Program-made: the position numbers and the translations under genes
Shown here: in pieces, positions 1-7,023 of the stretch
Numbering within the stretch: the stretch's first letter is position 1
Layout of the letters: each line of letters starts with the position of its first letter
Origin: an uncultured Lachnospiraceae bacterium
GTDB lineage: Bacteria > Bacillota_A > Clostridia > Lachnospirales > Lachnospiraceae
Assembly (NCBI GenBank): GCA_946529195.1
Contig: CAMMZE010000040.1
Location: 1 to 7,860, forward strand
Reading direction: 5' to 3'
DNA length: 7,860 nucleotides
Notes under the pieces: generated by a model
Databases searched by the model: none
Told to the model about the DNA's origin: nothing
Seen by the model: only the letters and a program-made list of their open reading frames with translations

Positions 1-1593
1 CAAAGCCAGACGGAAGCAGAGCAGACAGGGGAGTCTGCTGTGGAAACACAGCCTGCACAGACAGAGACAGAGACCCCGGCAGGGCCTTCGGAGGAGGAAA
101 TCGCGAATGCCTATCTGCAGATCCTGCGCAGGGACGAGAGCCGGATCCGGGCCTACAACTGGCAGGCTGACTGGGGACAGGCGGGAAAGCCGGTTGCCAT
201 CACAGATGTGAACGGGGATGAGATTCCGGAGCTGATATATGCGGCAGTGTCGGAGGATCCAGACAGAGCCATGTTTGCTGCCGACTTGCACATTTATACC
301 TATGAAGCAGATGAGAAAGAGGCAGAGGAACTCTATGATCATGAGATGTGGGATGTTGCCGTGGCAGGCGGCAGCCGCTATCTCCTGTTCCGGGAAAAGG
401 ACGGTTCTTTCTGGGCCTATACCAGTACCGGAGACGAACACTGGACCAATACTTTTGAGCAGTTCCAGATGAAGGATGATGACGACATGATCCTTTCTCT
501 GCAGGCGAAAAAGCATACCTATCCCGATGAGGATTATACGACGAGAATAGAGGAATACACGGGGCCCGAGGACGCGGTAATAACCGCGGACCAATATGAG
601 AGCCAGAAGGCTGCTCTGATTGACGGCCTTGCTCTTGCAATCCTGCGGGGCAATCTGGATGACGAAGAACTGGAAGCAGCTGCAGACCATGCGGATTCCG
701 CCGAAATGACTTTTGACGAGGCCATTTCCTATCTGCAGGGAAAAGCAGGAGAGGCAGAGAGCAAGAGCATTGATGCCGGAACCCTTTTTGCTGCACTGGA
801 TGACAAGGACTTTTACTTTGCCAGCGGAGCGGGCGGCTGGGCAACGGAACTGGAGATTGATGAGGACGGAAGCTTCTCCGGAGAATATTTTGACAGCGAC
901 ATGGGGGACAGAGGGACTGATTACCCGAACGGAACCAGATATGAATGTGAGTTCGAGGGGCGTTTCCAGGCACCTGAAAAAATCGATGAGTACAGCTACA
1001 GACTGAAACTGGAAAACCTTTCTTATGAGAAGAAACCGGGTACCACCTGGATTGACGACGGCGTCCGTGTCATCGCAGCAGGTGCCTACGGAATGATGGC
1101 AGGAGAATCCGGACCGGAGGGAAGCTTTGCCAGCGAATTTATCCTCTATCTGCCCGGTGCGCCGACTGCAGACCTTCCCAAAGGTTTTCTTGACAGCATC
1201 GGCATGCCGAGAGCCTGGTCAGAAATCCCTGAAAAGCTCCCCGTATACGGTCTGTACAATCCGGAATCGGAAGCAGCCTTTGGCGCAGATGCAGTCATGC
1301 CGGCGGAGGAAGGCAGCAGCGCGGCCAATTCTTCCGGACAGGGGATCCTTCCTGAAAGCTCAGAGAGAATACTGACTGCTTCAGACATCGCGGGAATGAG
1401 CGATGATGATATCCAGCTGGCGATCAACACCATCTACGCGCGGCACGGCTACCAGTTCAAAGACAGCGAACTGCTGCAGTATTTCAAGGGCTTTGACTGG
1501 TATCAGCCGACCGAGACCGACATGGAAAAGGTGAATAACAGTTTTAGCGAGATTGAAAAGAAAAATGTAGATTTTCTGGCGAAGCAGCAGTAA
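1..1593 (+). CDS. Probable exported protein with C-terminal YARHG domain (5' end outside window)
   Basis: The reading frame is open from base 1, so the gene begins upstream; 530 codons are visible before TAA. The first roughly 30 codons encode a Q/T/E/S/P-rich low-complexity stretch, typical of the linker after a lipoprotein signal or membrane anchor; the anchor itself is not in the window. A region at about bases 190-440 holds a DVNGDEIPEL segment (205-234) resembling the Asp/Asn-rich calcium-binding loops of FG-GAP/VCBS-type repeats. A central module at about 780-1190 is rich in Gly, aromatic and acidic residues (ASGAGGW, DGSFSGEY, YPNGTRYECEF) and looks beta-rich; I cannot assign it to a named family. 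After a Ser/Ala/Gly linker (about 1300-1345) comes a YARHG domain at about 1370-1590, with the signature YARHGYQF at 1435-1458. YARHG domains are thought to be extracellular; their function is not firmly known. A GTG at 40 has a GGGGAG upstream, but starting there would leave an anchorless protein with half its linker. Identity as a YARHG protein is secure; its role is unknown. Confidence 0.88.
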   Translation, partial: QSQTEAEQTGESAVETQPAQTETETPAGPSEEEIANAYLQILRRDESRIRAYNWQADWGQAGKPVAITDVNGDEIPELIYAAVSEDPDRAMFAADLHIYTYEADEKEAEELYDHEMWDVAVAGGSRYLLFREKDGSFWAYTSTGDEHWTNTFEQFQMKDDDDMILSLQAKKHTYPDEDYTTRIEEYTGPEDAVITADQYESQKAALIDGLALAILRGNLDDEELEAAADHADSAEMTFDEAISYLQGKAGEAESKSIDAGTLFAALDDKDFYFASGAGGWATELEIDEDGSFSGEYFDSDMGDRGTDYPNGTRYECEFEGRFQAPEKIDEYSYRLKLENLSYEKKPGTTWIDDGVRVIAAGAYGMMAGESGPEGSFASEFILYLPGAPTADLPKGFLDSIGMPRAWSEIPEKLPVYGLYNPESEAAFGADAVMPAEEGSSAANSSGQGILPESSERILTASDIAGMSDDDIQLAINTIYARHGYQFKDSELLQYFKGFDWYQPTETDMEKVNNSFSEIEKKNVDFLAKQQ

Positions 1594-1654
1594 AAGGCGC
1601 TTCTTCAGGCATTTACAGCCAGGGACTGACGTATTGTAAAAACAGGAGGCGCTA

Positions 1655-3430
1655 GTGAAGACAAAGAAAATCAGTATTATCTGGCAGGTTGCCGCTTTCT
1701 TTCTGATCGGCATCGTGGTGACAGGTATTCTGACTTATGTTTCGGAAACAGGCTTGTCATATAATACAGTGAAAAAGCAGTCGGAGCTTCGTGCCGAAGA
1801 AATCACTGAACAAGCCAGGCGCGCAGTGATGGAGTATCCGGCCTATGAATGGCTGATCCGCTACTGGTATGCGCATCCGGATACGATGGAGATTGAGTAT
1901 GACGCAGAGTACGGGGCACAGACTCTGACAGAGGCCAAGTGCAGGACTTTTTCCGCTCATCAGCCGCAGCTGCAGCTGAAATATCTGCAGGAAGAGAATC
2001 TTGCGGCACTTCCGGAAGAAGACCAGAAACTCTATGCCGAGATTGCCTATTCCTGGCTGATCACCCGGATCAATCAGATCAAACAGACAGGGCATGTGGA
2101 TTATCTTTTCTGCGTGATTTCCGAGGACCCCTTTGACCATCAGTTTTTCCTCTTCAGCGGGGCGGATCCCGGTGCGGTCCGGGGAAATCACTACGAGGAG
2201 GTCTATCTGCTGGGAAATGTTGTTGAAGTGACGGAGAGCCAGCAGGAGGCCATGAAGGCCGCCACACAGAATTCCAGTTATCTGGCGGATGCCGGCAATT
2301 ATCTGGACTATTATTCGCAGATCTGCGAATTTGACGGCCACAGTGTTATGATCGGCCTGACCTATGATCTGTCGGCCTTGCTGACAGATATTGAAACCAA
2401 GACAAGAACCGGAGCCAGGCTTGCCATCCTCAACCAGATTGTGCTCTCTCTGATCTGTCTTTCCCTGCTCTATCTCTTTTTGATTGGCCCACTGAAAAAG
2501 GTGCAGAAAAACATCCGCCAGTATACACAGACCAAGGACAGCAGAAGTGTCGTTCAGAATCTTTCAGAACTGCGTTCCCGGAATGAGATCGGAGAGCTAT
2601 CGGCAGATGTCATGTCGCTGGCGGAGGAGATTGATTCGCATCTGGAGCGGATTCAGACAATCACGGCAGAAAAAGAGCGGATCAGTGCGGAAATGTCGCT
2701 GGCCAACAGCATTCAGACTGGCGTTCTGCCGACGGTATTTCCACCCTTCCCCGACCGGCCGGAGATTGATATTTTTGCGGTGATGGAACCGGCCAAGGAA
2801 GTCGGCGGCGATTTTTACGACTTCTTCCTGATTGATCAGGATCATCTGGCACTCGTGATCGCGGATGTTTCCGGAAAAGGTGTTCCGGCGGCGCTCTTTA
2901 TGATGGCATCCAAGATTATTTTGCAGAGCTGTGCCATGATGGGCCAGTCTGCGGCAGAGACCCTGACGCGGACCAATGAGGCCATCTGCTCCAATAACCG
3001 GGAGGACATGTTTGTCACAGTCTGGTTTGGTATTCTGGAACTGTCGACTGGAAAGCTGACGGCATCCAATGCAGGACATGAGTATCCGGTGATCAAAAAG
3101 CCGGACGGAGCCTTCGAGCTTTACAATGATAAGCATGGCTTTGTAATCGGAGGATTTGAAGGTGTCCGATATAAGGAGTATGAGGTGCAGCTGGAGCCGG
3201 GCAGCAAGATTTTTGTATACACAGACGGCGTTCCGGAGGCTACGGATCATGAAAACAATCTGTTTGGCACGGACAGGATGCTGCAGGTACTGAATGCGGA
3301 TCCGGAAGCTGCTCCGGAGCAGCTCCTGAAAAATGTCCGGGCTGCTGTGGATGAATTTGTGGGTCATGCGGAACAGTTTGATGACCTGACCATGCTTTGC
3401 CTGGAATACCATGGCGGACAGCCAGTGTGA
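1655..3430 (+). CDS. Membrane-bound SpoIIE/RsbU-family PP2C serine/threonine phosphatase with sensor region
   Basis: This 591-residue protein is predicted to dephosphorylate a phosphoserine/phosphothreonine partner, in characterised relatives an anti-anti-sigma (STAS) protein. It starts at GTG 1655, five bases after a consensus AGGAGG (1644-1649). A membrane helix at about residues 9-30 and a second at 256-279 enclose an extracytoplasmic region of about 225 residues, which I cannot assign confidently (Cache-like is possible). A HAMP-like linker and helical signalling segment follow (about 280-345). The catalytic domain opens with the RsbU-type signature EMSLANSIQTGVLP (from 346). It holds GGDFYD (384-389), DVSGKG (404-409), NAGH (472-475), YTDGVPEATD (522-531) and FDDLT (575-579); the Asp residues 386, 404, 524 and 577 are the expected metal ligands, so it should be active. 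The likely logic is extracellular signal, HAMP, phosphatase, then sigma-factor partner switching. No STAS protein, anti-sigma kinase or sigma factor lies in the window. It follows the YARHG gene by 61 bases with no clear terminator or promoter between. Confidence 0.95.
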   Translation: MKTKKISIIWQVAAFFLIGIVVTGILTYVSETGLSYNTVKKQSELRAEEITEQARRAVMEYPAYEWLIRYWYAHPDTMEIEYDAEYGAQTLTEAKCRTFSAHQPQLQLKYLQEENLAALPEEDQKLYAEIAYSWLITRINQIKQTGHVDYLFCVISEDPFDHQFFLFSGADPGAVRGNHYEEVYLLGNVVEVTESQQEAMKAATQNSSYLADAGNYLDYYSQICEFDGHSVMIGLTYDLSALLTDIETKTRTGARLAILNQIVLSLICLSLLYLFLIGPLKKVQKNIRQYTQTKDSRSVVQNLSELRSRNEIGELSADVMSLAEEIDSHLERIQTITAEKERISAEMSLANSIQTGVLPTVFPPFPDRPEIDIFAVMEPAKEVGGDFYDFFLIDQDHLALVIADVSGKGVPAALFMMASKIILQSCAMMGQSAAETLTRTNEAICSNNREDMFVTVWFGILELSTGKLTASNAGHEYPVIKKPDGAFELYNDKHGFVIGGFEGVRYKEYEVQLEPGSKIFVYTDGVPEATDHENNLFGTDRMLQVLNADPEAAPEQLLKNVRAAVDEFVGHAEQFDDLTMLCLEYHGGQPV

Positions 3431-3451
3431 GAAATAACGAGACATAGCAAA

Positions 3452-4543
3452 ATGAATTTACAAAAATATGCAGAGAAAATGCGGGCTCTGCGGGCAGAAC
3501 TTCATGTCTGCCCGGAGCCTGCTTTTGAGGAGAAGAGAACAAAAGAGCGGATCCTCCGCTATTTGCGGGAGGAGACGCAGCTGCAGGTGACCGACCGCGG
3601 GACCTGGTTTTACGCAAAGTGGCCCGGCACAGAGGAGACAGGGGCGCCAAAGATCGCTTTTCGGGCAGATTTTGATGCGGTAAATGGCCAGGACGGCAGA
3701 CCCGGTCATTACTGTGGTCATGACGGGCATGCAGCGGTTCTTTGCGGTCTGGCCTCCTTGCTGAGTGATTGCAGACCCAAAAAGGCGGTTTATCTGATCT
3801 TTCAACCGGCAGAAGAAATCGGGGAAGGCGCAAAGCTCTGCCGCCAGCTGCTGAAGGAAGAGGGGATAGCGGAAATCTATGGATTTCACAATATTCCAAG
3901 CTTTCCAAGAGGCAGTGTCCTGGTGCGGGAGGGAACATTTGCCTGTGCTTCGACGGGACTGGAGCTGACCTGGACGGGAGAGCCCTCCCACGCGGCTTAT
4001 CCGGAAAACGGGAAAAATCCTGCCGCGGCAGTGGCGCAGCTGATCCTCTGGATTCGGGAGCGCCTGAAAATGTCGCATGAAGGAGTCCTGCTCTGTACTG
4101 TGATCGGGGCAGAGATTGGAAGCAGCGCTTATGGGGTATCTGCAGGGGAAGCCGTGCTGAGATTGACTGTAAGAGGAGAGAATCCGGAAGAATTCGACCG
4201 TCTTCTGACAGAAATCCGGGAGGAAGCAGACCGGCTGGCTGACGGGGATGGCCTGCAGCTGTCGGCGCGGGAAATCGAGCGGTTCCCGGCAACCGTAAAT
4301 GCATCTTATGGCATTTTACGAGTGCGGGAGGCCGCCTTGCAGGCGGACCATGCGGTCATAGACCTGAAGCAGCCCATGCGCTGGTCGGAGGATTTCGGAT
4401 ATTATCTGGAAGAGGCTGGAGGTGCCTTTTTCGGAATCGGAGACGGGGAGGAATACCCGCAGCTGCATACGCAGCAGTACAGCTTTCCGGATGAGATTCT
4501 GCCGGATGCCCTGGCCATGTTTGCGGCACTTGCAGAATCCTAG
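3452..4543 (+). CDS. M20-family zinc amidohydrolase/peptidase (M20D-like)
   Basis: A 363-residue cytoplasmic enzyme (no signal peptide) of the M20 metallopeptidase/amidohydrolase family, whose relatives hydrolyse N-acyl amino acids, hippurate or peptide conjugates; the substrate cannot be read from sequence. The usual landmarks appear in order: ELHVCPEPAFEE near the N-terminus (counterpart of the usual LHxxPELxxxE), RADFDA (71-76), YCGHDGH (87-93), FQPAEE (117-122), GFHN (144-147), a lid/dimerisation domain at about 155-270 that includes PSHAAYPENGKNP, and EDFGYYLEEAGGAFFGIGDG followed by LHTQQYSFPDE. The five expected metal ligands are present: Cys88, His90, Glu122, His146 and His339; Glu121 is the likely general base. 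The stretch between RADFDA and CGHDGH is shorter than in many M20D enzymes, and 363 residues is slightly short for the family. It begins 21 bases after the phosphatase stop and lacks a convincing Shine-Dalgarno site, so its expression may depend on upstream translation. No linked transporter suggests a substrate. Confidence 0.93.
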   Translation: MNLQKYAEKMRALRAELHVCPEPAFEEKRTKERILRYLREETQLQVTDRGTWFYAKWPGTEETGAPKIAFRADFDAVNGQDGRPGHYCGHDGHAAVLCGLASLLSDCRPKKAVYLIFQPAEEIGEGAKLCRQLLKEEGIAEIYGFHNIPSFPRGSVLVREGTFACASTGLELTWTGEPSHAAYPENGKNPAAAVAQLILWIRERLKMSHEGVLLCTVIGAEIGSSAYGVSAGEAVLRLTVRGENPEEFDRLLTEIREEADRLADGDGLQLSAREIERFPATVNASYGILRVREAALQADHAVIDLKQPMRWSEDFGYYLEEAGGAFFGIGDGEEYPQLHTQQYSFPDEILPDALAMFAALAES

Positions 4544-4550
4544 AAGAAGC

Positions 4551-4579
4551 TTGAACCGGTGCCTGAAATGGGGTACTAT
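4551..4579 (+). promoter_or_regulatory. Sigma-A type promoter for the trigger factor homologue
   Basis: TTGAAC at 4551-4556 and TACTAT at 4574-4579 are separated by exactly 17 bases; each matches four of six consensus bases. The box pair lies in the 71-base gap before the trigger factor homologue and predicts a start near 4586, giving a short leader with GGAGGAG at 4601-4607. This suggests that the gene can be transcribed independently of the amidohydrolase. It is a sequence prediction only. Confidence 0.5.
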
Positions 4580-4614
4580 TTTACAGACTGAATAAAGACA
4601 GGAGGAGAGTATAG

Positions 4615-5910
4615 ATGTACATAAAAGAGAGCAGCAAAAAGGAACAGACAGCGATTTTTACCGTTGTGATCCCGCCGGAGGAGTTTGCCGCGGCGGTAGA
4701 GCAGGCTTATGAGGATAATAAAGGAAAGTATCAGCTGGAAGGTTACGACGCCGGACAGGCTCCCCTTGCAGCATACCGTGAGAAATACGGGGAGACGGCC
4801 TTTTTCCAGGAGACTTTAAGCAGTCTGGCTATGAGCGCCTACCAGGACGGGCTGGAGGAGCTTGGGGTAAAACCGGCAGGTCAGCCCTCGGTCAGCAATG
4901 TGACAGCCACACTGGAAGACGGTGCTTCCATGACATTTGCGATCATGCTGTATCCGCAGGTAAAACTGGGCCAGTACAAGGGTCTTCGGGCAGAAAAGCA
5001 GATTCTGCCTGTCACTGAGGAAGAAATCGAACTGGAGATTGAGAATGCCCGCAAGAAAATCGCCCAGACCCGCATGGCGGCCGTGACAGACCGGCCGGCA
5101 CAGAAGGGCGACACCACGGATATCGATTTTGACGGATATCTGGACGGGGAGCGCTTTGAGGGTGGAAAAGCCGAGCATTATTCCCTGGTTCTGGGAACAG
5201 GTACCTTTGTCCCTGGTTTTGAAGAGCAGGTAGAAGGCATGCAGACCGGTGAGGACCGGGATATCCATATCACCTTCCCCGAGGATTACACACCCGATCT
5301 GGCCGGGAAGCCGGTAGTATTTAAGGTTCACCTGCACGAAATCATGGCCCCGCAGGAGCCGGAGATTGACGACGCATTTGCAAAAGATGCATCCGGCGGC
5401 AAATTTAAGTCGCTGGAAGCCTACAAGGCAGACCTGCGCGTGACCCTGACCGGCCGTCATGCAGCAGAAGCAGAGGAACGGTTCGGCAATGCCGTCCTGA
5501 CCCAGGCCATTGACAATATGCGCGTAGACATTCCGGAAAAAATGATCCAGGATCAGATCGGAAAGGTACTGCAGTCTTATGCAGACCGTTTCGGCATCGA
5601 TCCGCAGACGCCCGCAGAAGAGCTGATCCGCATGCTGGGAATCACGGAGACGATCATGAAAGAGAATATCGAGCCCCAGGCCATCTCACAGCTTCGGTCT
5701 TCCTTCCTGCTCAACGCAGTTGCAGAGGCAGAAGGCCTCACCGTCAGCGAGGAAGAAATCGGGGCATTCGCAGACCAGATCGCCAAGGCAAATTTCGGTG
5801 CCTCCAGAGAAGATGTGATCCGCTATTTCGGCAAGGCATTCATCGAAGAAGAAGTGCTCAAAGACAAGGCCGAAGGTCTGATCGTAAAAGCTGCCCAGGT
5901 CATCGGCTGA
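4615..5910 (+). CDS. Trigger factor family chaperone/peptidyl-prolyl isomerase with atypical ribosome-binding loop
   Basis: At 431 residues this has the full trigger factor architecture and usual length. An N-terminal ribosome-binding-type domain covers about 1-145, an FKBP-type isomerase domain about 155-243 (KGDTTDIDFDGYLDG, LGTGTFVPGFEEQVEGMQTG, ITFPEDYTPDLAGKPVVFKV), and a helical C-terminal chaperone domain 244-431. Trigger factors bind the ribosome exit tunnel through a loop with the signature GFRxGxxP. Here residues 43-50 read GYDAGQAP: both glycines and the proline are kept, but the Phe-Arg-Lys triplet that docks on ribosomal protein L23 (F44 R45 K46 in E. coli, same numbering) is replaced by Tyr-Asp-Ala. 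The isomerase core looks intact. The start follows a strong AGGAGG at 4600-4605, nine bases ahead. It ends just before a REP-like repeat and a strong terminator, and is not next to clpP/clpX/lon. I infer a trigger factor paralogue acting off the ribosome or docking differently; if the genome has no other tig, it would be the main, divergent one. I withhold the symbol tig for that reason. Confidence 0.93.
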   Translation: MYIKESSKKEQTAIFTVVIPPEEFAAAVEQAYEDNKGKYQLEGYDAGQAPLAAYREKYGETAFFQETLSSLAMSAYQDGLEELGVKPAGQPSVSNVTATLEDGASMTFAIMLYPQVKLGQYKGLRAEKQILPVTEEEIELEIENARKKIAQTRMAAVTDRPAQKGDTTDIDFDGYLDGERFEGGKAEHYSLVLGTGTFVPGFEEQVEGMQTGEDRDIHITFPEDYTPDLAGKPVVFKVHLHEIMAPQEPEIDDAFAKDASGGKFKSLEAYKADLRVTLTGRHAAEAEERFGNAVLTQAIDNMRVDIPEKMIQDQIGKVLQSYADRFGIDPQTPAEELIRMLGITETIMKENIEPQAISQLRSSFLLNAVAEAEGLTVSEEEIGAFADQIAKANFGASREDVIRYFGKAFIEEEVLKDKAEGLIVKAAQVIG

Positions 5911-5911
5911 G

Positions 5912-5940
5912 GGGAGACAGGGGACGGTTCTCTGTCTCCC
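5912..5940 (+). repeat. REP-like palindromic repeat, copy A
   Basis: This 29-base unit consists of the arm GGGAGACAG, an 11-base core GGGACGGTTCT, and the complementary arm CTGTCTCCC. It can form its own 9-bp hairpin and is the exact reverse complement of copy B at 6035-6063. It begins two bases after the last base of the trigger factor stop codon (5908-5910). A further CCCCCTGTC at 5942-5950 can pair with GACAGGGG inside the unit, offering an alternative fold. From memory, the core resembles short dispersed repeats seen in many Clostridia; I could not check this. Confidence 0.85.
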
Positions 5941-5963
5941 TCCCCCTGTCGTCATACATCTTC

Positions 5964-6011
5964 AAAAAAAGCTCGAAAAGCCAGTTTTATGCTGGTTTTC
6001 GAGCTTTTTTT
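5964..6011. terminator. Bidirectional intrinsic terminator
   Basis: Seven A's (5964-5970) lead into GCTCGAAAAGCCAG, a 7-base loop TTTTATG, then CTGGTTTTCGAGC and seven T's (6005-6011). The arms pair fully apart from one bulged G. Because an A-run precedes the stem and a T-run follows it, the structure reads as an intrinsic terminator on both strands. It sits between convergent genes and should stop transcription from both the trigger factor homologue and the AEC permease. Confidence 0.92.
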
Positions 6012-6034
6012 GTCGAACGGAATGGAAAAAAGGG

Positions 6035-6063
6035 GGGAGACAGAGAACCGTCCCCTGTCTCCC
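6035..6063 (-). repeat. REP-like palindromic repeat, copy B (inverted relative to A)
   Basis: Arm GGGAGACAG (6035-6043), core AGAACCGTCCC (6044-6054) and arm CTGTCTCCC (6055-6063) form the exact reverse complement of copy A over all 29 bases. Its last base is the first base, on the plus strand, of the permease stop codon (6063-6065). A transcript crossing the gap could either form two small hairpins or pair copy A with copy B into a 29-bp stem enclosing the terminator. Confidence 0.85.
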
Positions 6064-7007
6064 TAGATCAAGCCCAGACTGCGGAGCAGGTAGATCCAGA
6101 AGGTGACTGTAAATGCGCTGCATATGGTGGTGATCACGACCGCGTTGGAGGTCAGGGTTCCTTCGTGGCCCATGTTTCTGGCCATGACAAAGCTGCTGAC
6201 GGTTGTGGCGGAGCCCAGCATGATCAGGATGGCGACCAGTTTTTCATTCCGAAAGCCCAGTGCGACTGCGATGGGAAGGAAAATCGAGCACAGGCCGATC
6301 AGCTTCATAAAGGCTGCGAGCAGGGCGGGCTTTAGCTCGCCACCGACTTTTTTGAAGTCGATGCTGGCGCCCATGGCCATCAGACCAAGCGGAGAAGCCA
6401 GATTTCCGATATTGGTCAGGGTCTTATTCAGGATCGGGGGCATGGGGATACGCAGGAGAGACCAGACAAGCCCAAACAGAATGCTGAGGATGATCGGATT
6501 GGTCGCGATCCCGTAAAGAGTCCGTTTTATGGTAGTGCGGTCCAGCTTGCGGTCGGCATCGGTAAAAAGGATGAGGACGATAACGGCCATGATATTGTAG
6601 AGAGGGACACTTCCCAGCATCATCATAGGCGCCATGCCGGCGTTGCCGTAGATGCTGGAGATGAAGGCGATGCCCAGAAGGGCGGCGCTGCTCCGGTAGG
6701 ATGCCTGGATAAATTCGCCCCGGCGCGCCCCTTTTACAAAAATCAAAGAAAGGCCCCAGGCGATCAGAATGCTCACGAGCGTTGCAAAGAAACAGAAAAT
6801 GACGAACTTCGGATCCCAGGAGGAGGCGAAGTCTGTCTCCGCAAGCTCGCGGAAGACCATGACCGGCAGCGGAACCAGAAAGACAAACTGATTCATCTTT
6901 GACGCAAAGATATCATCGATCCAGTTAATCTTGTGAAAAAAGACGCCAAGTACCATTAGTAAAAAAACAGGGACGGTTGCGTTCAGACTAAAAACTAGAT
7001 TTTCCAT
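6063..7007 (-). CDS. AEC (auxin efflux carrier) family permease
   Basis: A 314-residue, very hydrophobic protein with about ten predicted membrane helices in two halves. Recognisable segments include LNATVPVFLLMVLGVFFHKI at the N-terminus, MNQFVFLVPLPVMVF, a polar central loop (FTDADRKLDRTTIKR), ITNPIILSILFG-like text after it (ATNPIILSILFGLVWSLL), the characteristic NIGNLASPLGLMAMGASIDF, and a C-terminal pair containing MLGSATTVSSFVMARNMG. This is the bacterial AEC family of secondary carriers, some members of which carry malate or other small organic acids; the substrate here is unknown. An ATG at 7022 would add five residues, but the only good ribosome binding site (GGAAGGG, complement 7014-7020) lies inside those codons, six bases before the ATG at 7007, so I place the start there. 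It is convergent with the trigger factor homologue, divergent from the phosphotransacylase gene, and has its own extended -10 promoter. Confidence 0.92.
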   Translation of the reverse strand: MENLVFSLNATVPVFLLMVLGVFFHKINWIDDIFASKMNQFVFLVPLPVMVFRELAETDFASSWDPKFVIFCFFATLVSILIAWGLSLIFVKGARRGEFIQASYRSSAALLGIAFISSIYGNAGMAPMMMLGSVPLYNIMAVIVLILFTDADRKLDRTTIKRTLYGIATNPIILSILFGLVWSLLRIPMPPILNKTLTNIGNLASPLGLMAMGASIDFKKVGGELKPALLAAFMKLIGLCSIFLPIAVALGFRNEKLVAILIMLGSATTVSSFVMARNMGHEGTLTSNAVVITTICSAFTVTFWIYLLRSLGLI

Positions 7008-7013
7008 AAAAAT

Positions 7014-7020
7014 CCCTTCC
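7014..7020 (-). promoter_or_regulatory. Ribosome binding site deciding the permease start
   Basis: On the minus strand GGAAGGG lies six bases before the ATG at 7007. The upstream in-frame ATG at 7022 is preceded by an A/T-rich stretch (ATGAAATCAAAAA) without a Shine-Dalgarno match, so the downstream start is preferred. Confidence 0.7.
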
Positions 7021-7023
7021 ATT

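Noticed and set aside
40..42. GTG with GGGGAG upstream as the start of the YARHG protein
   Set aside because: The frame is open to base 1 and the Q/T/E/S-rich linker continues upstream of the GTG; a start here would leave a surface-type protein with no export signal.
200..973. Minus-strand open frame of about 257 codons opposite the YARHG gene
   Set aside because: The composition is Pro/Arg/His/Ser-rich and low in domain signals; no ribosome binding site or context supports it.
1612..1637. Possible promoter for the phosphatase gene (TTTACA and TATTGT)
   Set aside because: The spacing is only 14 bases, too short for a sigma-A promoter, and no better -10 lies at the right distance.
1595..1653. 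Direct repeat AGGCGCT at 1595-1601 and 1647-1653
   Set aside because: Seven bases, one copy overlapping the ribosome binding site; most likely chance.
3240..4304. Long minus-strand open frame (about 354 codons) opposite the phosphatase and amidohydrolase
   Set aside because: Its translation is a Pro/Arg/Ser-rich mix with no recognisable domain, and it lies opposite two genes with complete conserved motifs. It is a by-product of G+C-rich codon use.
6968..6977. GGGACGGTT near the 5' end of the permease gene, matching the REP-like core
   Set aside because: Only about nine bases match and the palindromic arms are missing; it encodes ordinary permease residues.
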